NCBI RefSeq assembly: GCF_051014685.1
Contig: NC_135059.1
Coordinates: forward strand, 2,170,001 to 2,234,000
Direction: 5' to 3'
Source: Ptiloglossa arizonensis
Taxonomy: Eukaryota; Arthropoda; Insecta; Hymenoptera; Colletidae
Length of the DNA: 64,000 nt
Shown here piece by piece: positions 50,404 to 60,109 of the stretch (positions are counted from its first letter, which is position 1; each line of letters begins with the position of its first letter). The translations under genes and the position numbers were made by a program. The notes beneath the pieces were generated by a model that had not been told where the DNA came from, made no database searches, and was given only the letters and a program-made list of their open reading frames with translations.

Positions 50404-50460
50404 CCGCGCGCGCATCGAGTGCGCGCGCGTTGTCGCGCGCGCGGCTGCGTTCGCGCGGGA
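50404..50460. repeat. Alternating CG tract with self-complementary arms
   Basis: CTCCGCGCGCGCATCGAGTG, then CGCGCGCG, TTGT and CGCGCGCGCG. The alternating purine-pyrimidine runs are strong Z-DNA candidates and can also pair as hairpins (GCGCGCGC arms). Confidence 0.7.
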
Positions 50461-52070
50461 CCGGTGGTGGTACGAGCCAATCGTGCGCCGTCCTTTCGTC
50501 CTACGGTAACCGCACAGCGAGCATCGCGGAGAGGGGAACGGTGAACGTCGCTCGTTGGAGACCGACCGACATCGGCGACCACGTGCACGGCCCGACGACG
50601 AAAAAATTACAATTTTTTCCCGCCTCGAATGCCCGCGCTTTTCCCGCGCTTTACAATGGAACGGATCGTTGAAATTGGTCCGGAGTGACTCACGCTCCGC
50701 TTCTGGAACGCCGACCGGCCGCATTCGCCGTTCGAGACAAACGAAAGTTGTCTCTCGCACGGTTCGCGAGGGGTTGATTTTCCATGCTCGCGCAACGATC
50801 GCCGCCACACCGATACGTGTTTTCTATCGCCGGAACGCTCCGGACCGTTTAAATCCGTTTATCGCGCGGCTCGACCGAGTACAATAACATCACCGAGATA
50901 GCGGCTAGAGCGCGGAGAGGACCGAGATGCCGAGGACAAGACCGAAGCGATCGAACGTCGCTCTCGTAGCACGGCTAGCGGCTGTACGATACTTTTTCCA
51001 AGAGGATACACCAAGGAGGAGAATAACGAGAATCGACGAATCCGGACGAGTTCGGGGATCTTGTACGACGAGTCGAACACATTCTCCATGATTTTTTCGC
51101 CCGGTGGTAGAATACGAGTGGTTCGAGAATCTATCGGAGCAACGTTGGACCGGTTACGAGATTCACGCGGCACGTGCATTGTCTTCCAATGTGTATTCAG
51201 TCTTTTGTATCGTTGTTCGTTTGTGGAATACAATTAGAATTACTATCGTTGTAATTTCGTACGGAAGATTACGATGCGCGGGATAGACGCGTCGTTTTTC
51301 GCGAGATCATCGCACTGACATGTAAACATTTTACTTAGAAAAAAAGTTCTTTTCCAGAAATCATTGTCGAAGCTACTTTTCTTGCACAAGACGTAAAGCT
51401 AAACGCTGACAATGCGTTTGGCGCGGTGTCCCGTTACGGTCGAAGCGTACCAACGAAAAAGATCGTCGCAGCGAAAGGGTTAATTCGTCGATCCCTCGGA
51501 GGACTCTTCTTCGCGATTATCCATCAACCCGCCGGGTACAAATACCGCACTGTATTCGCTCCGAGAAATCGACAAACGGTTCCGAGTACACCGACTAAAA
51601 TACAATATCCGTTTTTCGAACTGAGAACTCGATCGGTCGTAAAAATCCCATCCCGCGTTTCGATCCCGATCGATTATCGTTCCACGGGCAAGTAGGTGTC
51701 CACCGATCGAGTAAATCACGCCGGATCGATCCGCGCGATCTACGCGACGACGTAACGGCGAAAAATTCGCGGACGGTGTGTCTCTCTCGCTTATCGCGAT
51801 GGACCGCATTCGCGTGACGCGAGTCGGTGAGCAACAGGTGTCCCCGCGAGTATTTCGCGATTACGACACAAGAACGCGGGGCGGCGCGCCGCGGTGTCTC
51901 GAGGAAACTTTTCAATGGCCGTTATTCAGCGCGGTGGTTATCGATCGCGATCGCGCCCGGCCAATCGCGATCGATAGATTCCGAGCCGGTTGGCCGACAA
52001 ACGACGAACGTCGCGAGACTCGTGTCAACCGCGGGGAACTCGAACGGGTCGTTATCGAGCGCCGCGGGAA
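50461..52070. other. GC-rich gene-free interval
   Basis: CpG-rich throughout, with many overlapping open frames on both strands and no recognisable domain. Confidence 0.35.
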
Positions 52071-52112
52071 AAAAAAAAAAAGAAAAGAGAAAAGAAAAGA
52101 AAAGGAGCGCGG
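52071..52112 (+). repeat. Homopurine A/G tract
   Basis: About 42 bases of A and G only (an A run, then GAAAAGAGAAAAGAAAAG), flanked by CGCGG-type sequence. 52139-52155 just after it forms a GGGGC/GCCCC hairpin with loop TGC. Confidence 0.85.
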
Positions 52113-53399
52113 CAATAAAGTATCGCCGCGATAAATTACGAGGGGCTGCGCCCCGTTCCACGCGCTTTGCAGTCACACGGACGATCGTTATTCGATCGGC
52201 AATTAGCGGGCACGCGTTGATCGATGACTGTAACCCTGAGAATTCTCATTACCTCGATTCTTCTCTCGCGTTCGCCATAGCGTTATTCGCGAGCGGCCAT
52301 AATTAATCACGTTGCAATGGTTCGCACCAGCGAAGGGGCAAACGGTTGTTTCTCGATCTATCGTACCGATCTTCGTTACGTTTCGACCGATCGGAGGAAT
52401 CGATTCGGCCCCACGGACTTACAGTTCGTTCGACGACTCGAGAACGGAGTAGGAATATTTTGTTTTGGAGTTTCGACCCCGATCGCGACGAAGAAAGATA
52501 GAAATTAACGCGCAGAGTCGAATGGCCGTGTTGTGTTCGGATTATTCGCTTCGTGTTTCGGATCGACGAAATTAACACCGATTGACTCGGTATCGGTCGA
52601 GAAACTATCGAAAGCGAACCCAAGACGCGAGTTCGATCCAATTAAAGCGCAAAGAAACGGTACGTGGCGCGAAGGGGAGAAATTTTACGGAGAAACGACA
52701 AATAAAAAATTACCTACGCTCGTAGATTCAAAATACTCGAGAACACTGTTAACGTTCGATATCGAACTTCTACAGCAACGAAACGACGACGAAACGGTGT
52801 CCAACAGAGATCAACGAAATAGCGCATATTTCGATATCGATTTACGCGCGTGAGAGTATCGATCTAAAATTACCCAAGGGTAACGAATGCAACTGGTTCC
52901 GCGTCGATGGACGATCGAAATTTTACCGTCGAAGAATCTCGGTTCGCGTAATTTCGCAGGTCTTAACTTAGCCTCGAGATAGGGTCTTTCTTCCCCTCGC
53001 ACGATTAATTTGCGACGCGACCGCGTCGTTTCTTCTCCCATGGCTCGACGGAAGAACCGACGGCGGAGCCCGATGGCGACTCGCTCCCCCAAATTGACGA
53101 GTTATTAATTACGCTCGACCGAGAGAGAGAGAGCACACGGGTCCCCTCTTCCCTTCGTCAGCCCTCCACGCATCCCCGGTGGCGAGCCATAATTCTAGCC
53201 GCAACAGCCGGTCCCTCGGCGACGTTGCAGGTGCAAAATCCTTCGGAGTGGCATTGCACCCAAGGTCAAACACGCTGCACCGAGAGGAGCATCCTCTCTC
53301 CGGGGAGAGGAGGCCTCTCGCGCGTCGATCGAGGTAGATATCGTACGAGATTACGAAAGGCATTATCTTAATTGCCGGCCAGGAAGCTACGACGAACGC
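52113..53399. other. Gene-free interval, GC-rich towards 53130-53400
   Basis: A CCAAGGTCA match to an FTZ-F1/ERR-type monomer nuclear-receptor site lies at 53260-53268 in a GC-rich block. No exon or RNA gene was seen. Confidence 0.3.
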
Positions 53400-53459
53400 G
53401 GGGGATCCGAGGGAGGGGTCACGGCTAGTACGGGGGCGGTGGGAGGGGGTGGACGAGGG
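53400..53459 (+). other. G-quadruplex-prone G-run cluster
   Basis: 53432-53459 has four G runs (GGGGG, GGG, GGGGG, GGG) with loops of 4, 1 and 7 bases, satisfying the standard G-quadruplex pattern. 53400-53418 adds three further runs. Confidence 0.55.
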
Positions 53460-53803
53460 ATCGAACGATAGATCGACCGTCCGGCGCGATTCGATCGATG
53501 ACAAGATCGGGCACGAACAATCACCGTGACTCGCTTTAATTACCGATGGCATGGCCCATCCACGAGCTCTCCCATAGAGGGACGACCGCGGCAGTCGGAC
53601 CACCGGCCGCACAGTATGCCAACTATGCCGCTCGGAACTATGCCGCGGCGCGTCCCTCGTTAACGGACGAAACGCCGACCCGCGACACGAGCGGACACCC
53701 TCGGATAATTAACAATCGGACTCCTCGATTACGAATCGGTGACGCCGATCGATCGGGATCGATTTAGCGATTTCGTAAGGTGTCACCGGTGTCACCGGTG
53801 TCA
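53460..53803. other. Gene-free interval with short TGTCACCGG triplication
   Basis: 53779-53805 contains TGTCACCGG twice and a partial third, directly before the first copy of the 165-bp repeat. Nothing else was recognised. Confidence 0.4.
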
Positions 53804-54046
53804 CGGTTGAAACGTTGTTCAACGCGGTCGTCGCGCGACCATGACTCGACCGTTCTTTGCGCGATTGCTCGAAAGCGATCTCGATTTCCGTTTCGCTTCG
53901 AGGGGTGTTCTTTCGTAATTATGTACACGCTGAGAACACTTGGCTTGTATTGTTTATATTAATGTGGCGGCACTACCCACGCTTGCCACCAGAGGGAAAC
54001 TCACCACCAACCGTTTCCCGCAAGTTCCCGTACCTGCTCCGATCGC

Positions 54047-54054
54047 TATATATA
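54047..54054 (+). promoter_or_regulatory. TATA box inside the LTR-like insertion
   Basis: TATATATA in the context CGCTATATATATGACC. The start site expected 25-32 bp downstream falls at about 54077-54085, immediately before the 5' side of ribozyme stem III. A transcript begun there would carry the whole ribozyme at its 5' end. Confidence 0.4.
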
Positions 54055-54082
54055 TGACCTCTTACCGATCTTCCAATGTCCC

Positions 54083-54151
54083 GGCGTATAAGGCAGGGCC
54101 TGCTAGGATGCCTTACTGACGAGTCCACTAGCAGTCCCGGGATGAAACGCT
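54083..54151 (+). ncRNA. Hammerhead self-cleaving ribozyme (type III arrangement)
   Basis: Every core part is present in order. Stem III 5' strand is GGCGU (54083-54087), with the cleavage triplet GUA at 54086-54088. Stem I is UAAGGCA (54089-54095) with UGCCUUA (54109-54115), a perfect 7 bp around a 13-nt loop. Then CUGACGA (54116-54122). Stem II is GUCC (54123-54126) with GGAU (54140-54143), 4 bp including a G-U at the base where G-C is usual, around a 13-nt loop. Then GAAA (54144-54147), and stem III 3' strand CGC(U) at 54148-54151, with U54087-A54147 as the closing pair. Cleavage is expected between A54088 and U54089. Stem III is open and stems I and II are closed, which is the type III topology of plant viroid and retrozyme hammerheads. 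Activity is not shown. Confidence 0.85.
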
Positions 54152-54547
54152 TCTCCCCACTTCCTTATATTTCCGTTTTCCCTCTCTCAAACATCTTCTT
54201 ACCGCCGCCAAATTAATATTGGTTGAACCGTTGTTCAACACGGTCGTCGCGCGACCATGACTCGACCGTTCTTTGCGCGTCTTTCGACGCTCGAAAGCGA
54301 TCTCGATTTCCGTTTCGCTTCGAGGGGTGTTCTTTCGTAATTATGTACACGGTGAGAACACTTGGCTTGTATTGTTTATATTAATATTGGTTGAACCGTT
54401 GTTCAACGCTGTCGTCGCGCGACCATGACTCGACCGTTCTTTGCGCGATTGCTCGAAAGCGATCTCGATTTCCGTTTCGCTTCGAGGGGTGTTCTTTCGT
54501 AATTATGTACACGGTGAGAATATTTGGCTTGTATCATTTATATTAAT

Positions 54548-55139
54548 ATTGTAACGAGTAGAATACTATTTTTCAATGCGATGGTCGGATGCAGAGTGCG
54601 AGACTCGTCGCGTGTACGGAGAGAGCTAAAGCCCAAATGACACTTGATACGATTTGGTCTATTGTGTTTTTATTCGTGTTAACGGATGTCGCGATTATCG
54701 TTAATCTCGATTCTTATATTTCGACAAAGGGCATCGAGCTGACGCACGAGCGACGTTATTAAGGAAGAAGATGAATACGTGGACGGTTTTTCGTGTTTCG
54801 AGAGAAACGTGCACCGGGAACATAGAAATTGCAACGATGAGAGATGAAAATTTTGGAGATTATGTATCTATAGCTTCCCAGCGTGAAAATTCAACCACTG
54901 TTCGAAAGTAAATATTATAAGTATTAAAGAATTTGAGAATGCGAGCGAAGAAAGCAGAAAATTACGATTGATAAAATTTAACGTAAATTTGACGATCGGT
55001 AAAGATTCCTTCTTTAAGTTATTTCGTGCGTATTTCGGACAACGATTGCGTCGCGACGTAACGCAAGGCGGATGAACTTGGAAAATTTCGTCGCCTTTTT
55101 CAAAATTCGCTGGTAGTCAACTAACTAGACCATTTGATA
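54548..55139. other. Gene-free interval; start belongs to a dispersed repeat family
   Basis: 54490-54735 is similar, at roughly three-quarters identity by eye, to the reverse complement of 60110-60318. Shared blocks include ACTTGATACGATTTGGTCTA and GATGTCGCGATTATCGTTAA. From 54740 to 55137 nothing was recognised. Confidence 0.5.
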
Positions 55140-55360
55140 CACTAGGTTGTTCGATAAGTTTTGTCGTTTTTCCCATTTAAAAAAAAAATACTATGAAACT
55201 TGAACGTTTGAACAACCGTAAATATACGAACGAGTCGACAGATCTACGTGAAACTTCGCACACGTTCACCAAACAGTAGTATCATCTTTGTAAAAATAAA
55301 ACGACGATCCTGGTAGCTCCATTTCTTATCGAACGACAAAACTTATTGAACAACCTATTA
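55140..55360 (+). mobile_element. Mariner-type MITE, complete copy
   Basis: A 221-bp element between TA dinucleotides at 55138-55139 and 55361-55362. The left end CTAGGTTGTTCGATAAGTTT and right end AAACTTATTGAACAACCTAT are inverted repeats, continued by TGTCGTT/AACGACA. The interior (an A-run, CGAGTCGACAGATCTACGTG, AAATAAAACGACGATCCTGG) matches 49705-49897 directly and 5736-5946 in inverse. There is no coding capacity. This is the reference copy for the family in this window. Confidence 0.9.
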
Positions 55361-55532
55361 TATTCCAGCGCGGTGCGAACGTGGTCTTGCGAGACCCCTG
55401 GGGGTTCTCCCACTCTCGATCGAACGCGTTGCTATACGCGCGTCGCGTACACGAGCTTCCTTGCACGGTCCCACCGGCAACCTAGTATGCCGTGTGGAGG
55501 GGAGAAACGATCGGAAGGGGAACCGGGCACTC
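55361..55532. other. Short CpG-rich gap
   Basis: No feature recognised. Confidence 0.4.
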
Positions 55533-55565
55533 GAGGGGCCCCTACGAAAGTAGGGGGGGCCCCTC
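55533..55565 (+). other. Strong GC hairpin with GAAA tetraloop
   Basis: GAGGGGCCCCTAC (55533-55545), loop GAAA and GTAGGGGGGGCCCCTC (55550-55565) form a 13-bp stem with three extra Gs bulged on the 3' side. The C(GAAA)G closure is a GNRA-type tetraloop. It could be a terminator-like or structured-RNA element, or a simple foldback. Confidence 0.5.
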
Positions 55566-56461
55566 TGTACACCTTCGAAGCGTTCGATCGACGATTTGGC
55601 ACGGATTCGATTTGTACCTCGAAGAAATTTCACTCGACGTTTCACGGTTCTCGATGACGCTTGAAAAGAAATTTTTCCAAATTCTTCGACGACGCAGTTC
55701 GACGATAGCGGAAAGCGTAGAGGTCGATACCGTAATGTTGTACGATTCGAAAAATTTGAACGGTTGTCCCTTATTTCCACTTTCGTCGAAACGAAGGAAA
55801 CGGTGAAACCGCACGGATACACGAAAGCCGATCCGTTCGATTCGGTCCGTGCTCGAAGAAAGTTTAGTGCCCGTGGCGCGAGAAATTAATGTTCGGGACA
55901 CCTACGCGGTAACGTTGTCGCAGCACGATGTTTCCAGCTTCGTGACACTCTTTAACCGTTGTCCACCGAATCGTGAAGTCGTTAGAGGCTTGTTACACGC
56001 TACGTCTAAATCCTTTCCGGGACGGTGGAAATCGGGCGGGAAACGGCGCGTTAATTAATTCGAAATACACGCAATACGCTTTACTGTTACGAAGGTATAT
56101 CGATGCCTCGGGAGCATAAATCCTCGACGATGGTGTCGGAGAACTCGTCGTCGGCCCTTTCGTTTTTGGCTGGAATTTCGGTGAGGCTTACACGGAGGCG
56201 GATGTCACGGAATTTAGAATGCGTGGAATGCACGGGAAATGGATGGCGCAGCGTAACACTTGTCCGTTCCATGTGGTGCTCGAAATACTCTTGTCCGTAA
56301 CGAGGGGCGTGAAAGAAACACTTTTCGGGTTACCTTCCCCGAGAGAACACTCGTCTTTAATCGCTCCTCTTCGCCACTTTACCGATAACGAACCGTCTCG
56401 TTGCTACCACATTTCCGAAGATGAAAACAACGACGAAGCGCGGCTGCTGTAAATTAGGATA
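55566..56461. other. Gene-free interval
   Basis: CpG-rich with several overlapping open frames and no recognisable domain. Confidence 0.35.
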
Positions 56462-56552
56462 CTAGGCTGTTCGATAAGTATTGTCGTTTCAGGTTTCTCG
56501 ATAAGTTCGTTCGATAAAACTTCTTAAACAGTACTACATTGAACAACTTACT
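56462..56552. mobile_element. Rearranged mariner terminal-repeat remnant
   Basis: After TA at 56460-56461, CTAGGCTGTTCGATAAGTAT begins a mixture of terminal-repeat pieces (TCTCGATAAGTTCGTTCGAT, AAAACTTCTTAAACAGTACT) and closes with TTGAACAACTTA. It looks like two terminal-repeat-only elements nested or recombined. Confidence 0.6.
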
Positions 56553-57376
56553 ACTTTTTGTTTTATTCAACGATTCCTCGAATTATCGTACTATTTTTTA
56601 CAAAGTGGAAAGAAAATTTCTTTCGTCGCGCTACAGTCCGATAAACACGAAACGATAATCGTTACGAATACCGACTATTCGTTCACTAGGAAAATATCGA
56701 AAACGATTCGATGGGCGAGCGTCCAATGGTTCCAAGTCGTTGTCGTATGAACCAGTCATCGAACGAAGTCAACGAATTCGAGTAATTCGCCGCGCGTCAT
56801 TATCCAAGGTGTGGCAACGTTCAGACCGATGGGTGGGTGGCCCTGTGATTGCAAACCGCCACGTGTGAACCATGGTTGACGATTTCCAGCGAGAGTCCAA
56901 CGATCTCCTGAATCGAGATTGAACAACCGACGGAATCGTGGATAATTGTGCCCACGTTGACCCAGTACGATCGCGAAAGGAGAAAGTCGCCTAATGCGCG
57001 GGGTGCAAGGTTGAATCTTTCCGAGCAATTGTTCCCTCGAGACCCATATGGCTCCGTTGAAATATCCGCTTCCTGCGAACAGAAACGGCCCACACCTTCT
57101 CGGGAACAGAATCGGAGGCTGGCCGTAATAAGGTTCGTTAAGGTTTTTCGTGCTTTTTCGTGATTAATCGCGCCGGAATTTTTTTCAATTCTTTTTCGTT
57201 TCGTTGGTGGTTGCTGGAGTGCGGTTTAATAACCTTCGATATTGCTTATATACACACACTTCGAACGTTTAATATTTCAATGTACAATTCACAGAATGAT
57301 TCCTAGCACGTGTTTACAATGTTGGACTCTCACGAGGCCTGGGACGATCGACGTTTAAGCGGTCTCGCACTAGGCA
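56553..57376. other. Gene-free interval
   Basis: The overlapping minus frames at 56756-57093 are open, but neither shows a recognisable domain. 57130-57300 is AT-rich. Confidence 0.3.
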
Positions 57377-57430
57377 CCCACGCACGCACACGCGCACACG
57401 CGCACACGCGCACACGCGCACACGCACGCA
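57377..57430 (+). repeat. (CGCACA)n alternating purine-pyrimidine tract
   Basis: CACGCGCACACGCGCACACG-type hexamers continue for about 50 bp. Strict alternation makes it a Z-DNA candidate. Confidence 0.93.
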
Positions 57431-58966
57431 TACCGTAGTACGCGATAAGAATATTCCAGAAAAGGACGAGTACGGTATAGAAATAGATAACGTTCATAAC
57501 GAGGGATGTCGCGATTAATGACTTTTGAATACTTCAACAGGTTCGGATCGAAAGAATCGATATCTACTCCAAAGGAAGTCTCAACGAGCTCGAAATTCTT
57601 CTTCGACGTAGGCGTTGCAAGAACGTTAAACTGTTACTCGAATACGTAATTTCGCTAATATATCGCGCGGCTGTATCGATTTTTTCTCGTGCCGCGTACC
57701 ACTTTCAAAATCTCCATCGAGAATGCCATTTCATCTCGCTAATTTGCACATCGTTTATACGAATTTATTTTATGCCTTCCTTTTCGAAACACGTTATATA
57801 TAAAGTCAAACGTGTTATGCATTACTTGTGCGCGTCCAAAGGGGCATCGACCTCGATAGCCAGATTTTACGACAGAATTTACAATTTTGCTTATGTTTTA
57901 TCTTCATTACACGAGATTCCCGTTGATAAATCTCGGGGTGTTCCGATCGTAATTTGAAACATTAGACGGAAAATTACATATTTCGAGTGAAATACAAGAT
58001 AAATCTGACAGGCGGCTCGAAAGCTTTCGAGAGTTTGAACGGTAGCCATCTGACGCGCTCCGGGAGATAGGACAAGCGTTACCGATACGAAAAGGACAGA
58101 CCTCGAAAGGGTGAAGCTGCTACCTGTCGTTAGAAAAAGTGACCGAGACGGCCCATATCGGTCATTCGAATTCAACCCTCGTAAGAGCCGGTAATTTCCA
58201 AAGATTAAGAGTCCGAATTAATTACTTTCCGTAGCCCGAAACCCGGCTCGTTTCGAGATGATGGATACGCGGACATTTATAAACAAGATGGTATTCACGT
58301 GTCGTTTCTCCTTTATTCCAGTTTTCCCACGCTAATTGATCGTCGAACGTTAAATGGTGCGTCGTTAGAAACCGAATGAACTTTTTTTTTCGTTTCCTGT
58401 GGAGAATCGACTAACTTTTATTTCTCGCGACGAGTAGAACTTTTCAAAACATCACGCGTTACAAACCTTTAAGATTCTTTAAACGGGACGTAAGACGTAA
58501 GGTCGAAGTAGTGTGTCCGTTGAGTCAAATTTTTAAATCGAAGTGCAATTTTATCTCAAACTAATCAATCTTGATACAATACGTTCCGTTGATATACAAG
58601 GATAATATTTTCGGTACAAAGTTTACGCATACACGAAAATAAGTTTACATTGAAGAGTATTTTATTAAAAACGTGCTCCGCACTTGTGAGCGGGGGTTCG
58701 ATAAATACACACCGTAAAGATGTGAATGTCGAATGAAGAAAATTGAACGGAGTGACAAGGAGGCAGGTTATTTTAAACGAAAGAACTGTACACTCGTAGT
58801 GTATAAAAGTACACGTGTATAAAATAATAAAAAAAATCAAGTTCGTTGCTACGAACGACTGGTTCTCCACCGATCTACATAAACGAACACGAGTTGTCGA
58901 TCGTCGAATATTCGACACGAGTCGGCCGAAGCTATTCGGCGTTCGAACACGGGTACCTTCGTTCTA
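57431..58966. other. AT-rich gene-free interval
   Basis: GATGTCGCGATTAATGAC near 57506 resembles a block of the dispersed repeat at 54490-54735. No gene was recognised. Confidence 0.35.
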
Positions 58967-59153
58967 AAGGCGTGTTTCCACCTAGATAACATTTAGGCAA
59001 CACGTAACACGTGGCAATGGAGCACGAGACAGAGTACAGTTCCATCGAGGCAACATTTGGGCAACGTGTCGCGACAATCGCGTATCGCGTAAAAACAGGC
59101 AAGATCGAACGACACGTAGCACGTTACAAGTCGCTCGGGTGGAAACTGGCCTT
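58967..59153. mobile_element. Candidate foldback/MITE
   Basis: AAGGCGTGTTTCCACC at the left is mirrored by GGTGGAAACTGGCCTT at the right. Just inside, a 64-bp direct repeat begins at TTCCACCTAGATAACATTTA and TTCCATCGAGGCAACATTTG. The GGCAACAT-type sub-repeats resemble the ends of some insect DNA elements. The target duplication is not clear. Confidence 0.35.
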
Positions 59154-60109
59154 AAGACGTGCTCTATTCGACCGTACTCTATCGCTCCGTCTTATACCAT
59201 TCGAAGCGCGTATTATAACACTCGTCGTACAATTTCGTCCTCTGTTCTCTCACGAAACAAAATTGTCTCTCTTCTCTAAACAAAATTGTTTACCTCGGGT
59301 TTCCACGTTTCGTGTATAGCTCCTCGAGGATGGTCGTGCACGCGTCGCGACATCGACGCGATCAACGACGATTCTCGCTCTAATTACCGTCCCTAAGTTC
59401 GCCTCTGCCGCGAAACTCGAAGCTCGATGACGATCCCACAAAAGGGCCGGCAAAAAGCCCCATAGGCCACATTGACCCCGGGGTATAAAACTGGTCCCCC
59501 GTTCCGTACGCCCGGCACACCTGACCGTCGAGGATCGAGCTCTTTCATCGCTTCCCGGAAGACTCTCGTCTTCTTGCAACCCTTTACTCCGTGGTGGTAC
59601 GTGTCCCATTGTGCCGGCTGTGGAGATCGCCGGGTCCTCGGGCCAGGTGCACGCGAGTGTATCTGCCTCGGGTTCTCGGACGCGGAGAGACCCGTGATCG
59701 TCGATAATGCGACGATCGTGGCGCACCGAATTACGCGGTCTTCGATCAGGCGACCAACGATGGCTTTCGAGGTCGACACGGTATCCGCGCGCGCGATCGA
59801 CGACCGCGTGGTGCGCGATAATCCGGGAAATTGGCGAGTCACTGTCGCCGAAACGGAACGAGAGAAGCGCACGCGAGCGAGTAAATATATCGACTTTGAA
59901 ACACTACCACCGTTTCTCGCGAATAACGTCCACACGTGCGCTGGCTGGCTTGGTATTCGATTCGAGCGAAGAAAGTGACAAAGAGAGCGACGATTGAGAT
60001 TTTAATTAACTTCTATCCGAGAAAGATTTTCATTCTTTCTCGAAAAAGAGAAACTTGAATTCTCGTGATCTGTTCGAAACGTTCTGGAAAACTTAGGAGA
60101 CCGTAACCG
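59154..60109. other. Gene-free interval with a TATA-containing CpG-rich block
   Basis: 59480-59660 is GC-rich and contains GGGGTATAAAACTGG (TATAAAA at 59484-59490). A convincing initiator or a gene downstream is lacking. Frames on both strands are open, with no recognisable domain. Confidence 0.3.

Larger units (their letters stand above)
53963..54211 (+). mobile_element. LTR-like insertion carrying a hammerhead ribozyme (possible solo LTR or retrozyme)
   Basis: Comparison with the intact junction between copies 2 and 3 shows ~249 bp inserted into ATTAAT, which is present on both sides (53958-53963 and 54212-54217). The insert begins TGTGGCGGC and ends GCCGCCA(A): TG...CA-like ends with a short imperfect inverted repeat, as in LTRs. 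The end is uncertain by 1-2 bp, since the last A could be flank. A TATATATA box lies at 54047-54054 and the hammerhead motif follows about 30 bp downstream. No reverse transcriptase, primer-binding site or second LTR is present, so it would be a solo LTR or a small non-autonomous unit. Alternatives are a SINE-like insertion or an unknown short DNA element. Confidence 0.6.
53804..54547 (+). repeat. About 165-bp repeat, three copies, first two split by an insertion
   Basis: Copy 1 is 53804-53963, copy 2 is 54212-54379 (168 bp) and copy 3 is 54380-54547 (162 bp to the next ATTAAT start). Shared landmarks are GTTGAACCGTTGTTCAAC (a perfect 7-bp hairpin), GTCGTCGCGCGACCATGACT, AGCGATCTCGATTTCCGTTT and GAGAACACTTGGCTTGTATT. 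Copy 2 has a 6-bp insertion. Copy 1 is separated from copy 2 by the LTR-like insertion 53963-54211. A diverged relative of the third copy and what follows it occurs inverted at 60110-60318. Confidence 0.93.

Noticed and set aside
58690..58705. GGGGTTCGATAAATAC as a tRNA T-arm or SINE B box
   Set aside because: No acceptor, D-arm or anticodon stem can be formed around it.
59484..59490. TATAAAA box in a GC-rich block as a gene promoter
   Set aside because: No initiator-like sequence at the right distance and no coding or RNA gene downstream; TATAAAA-like words recur by chance.
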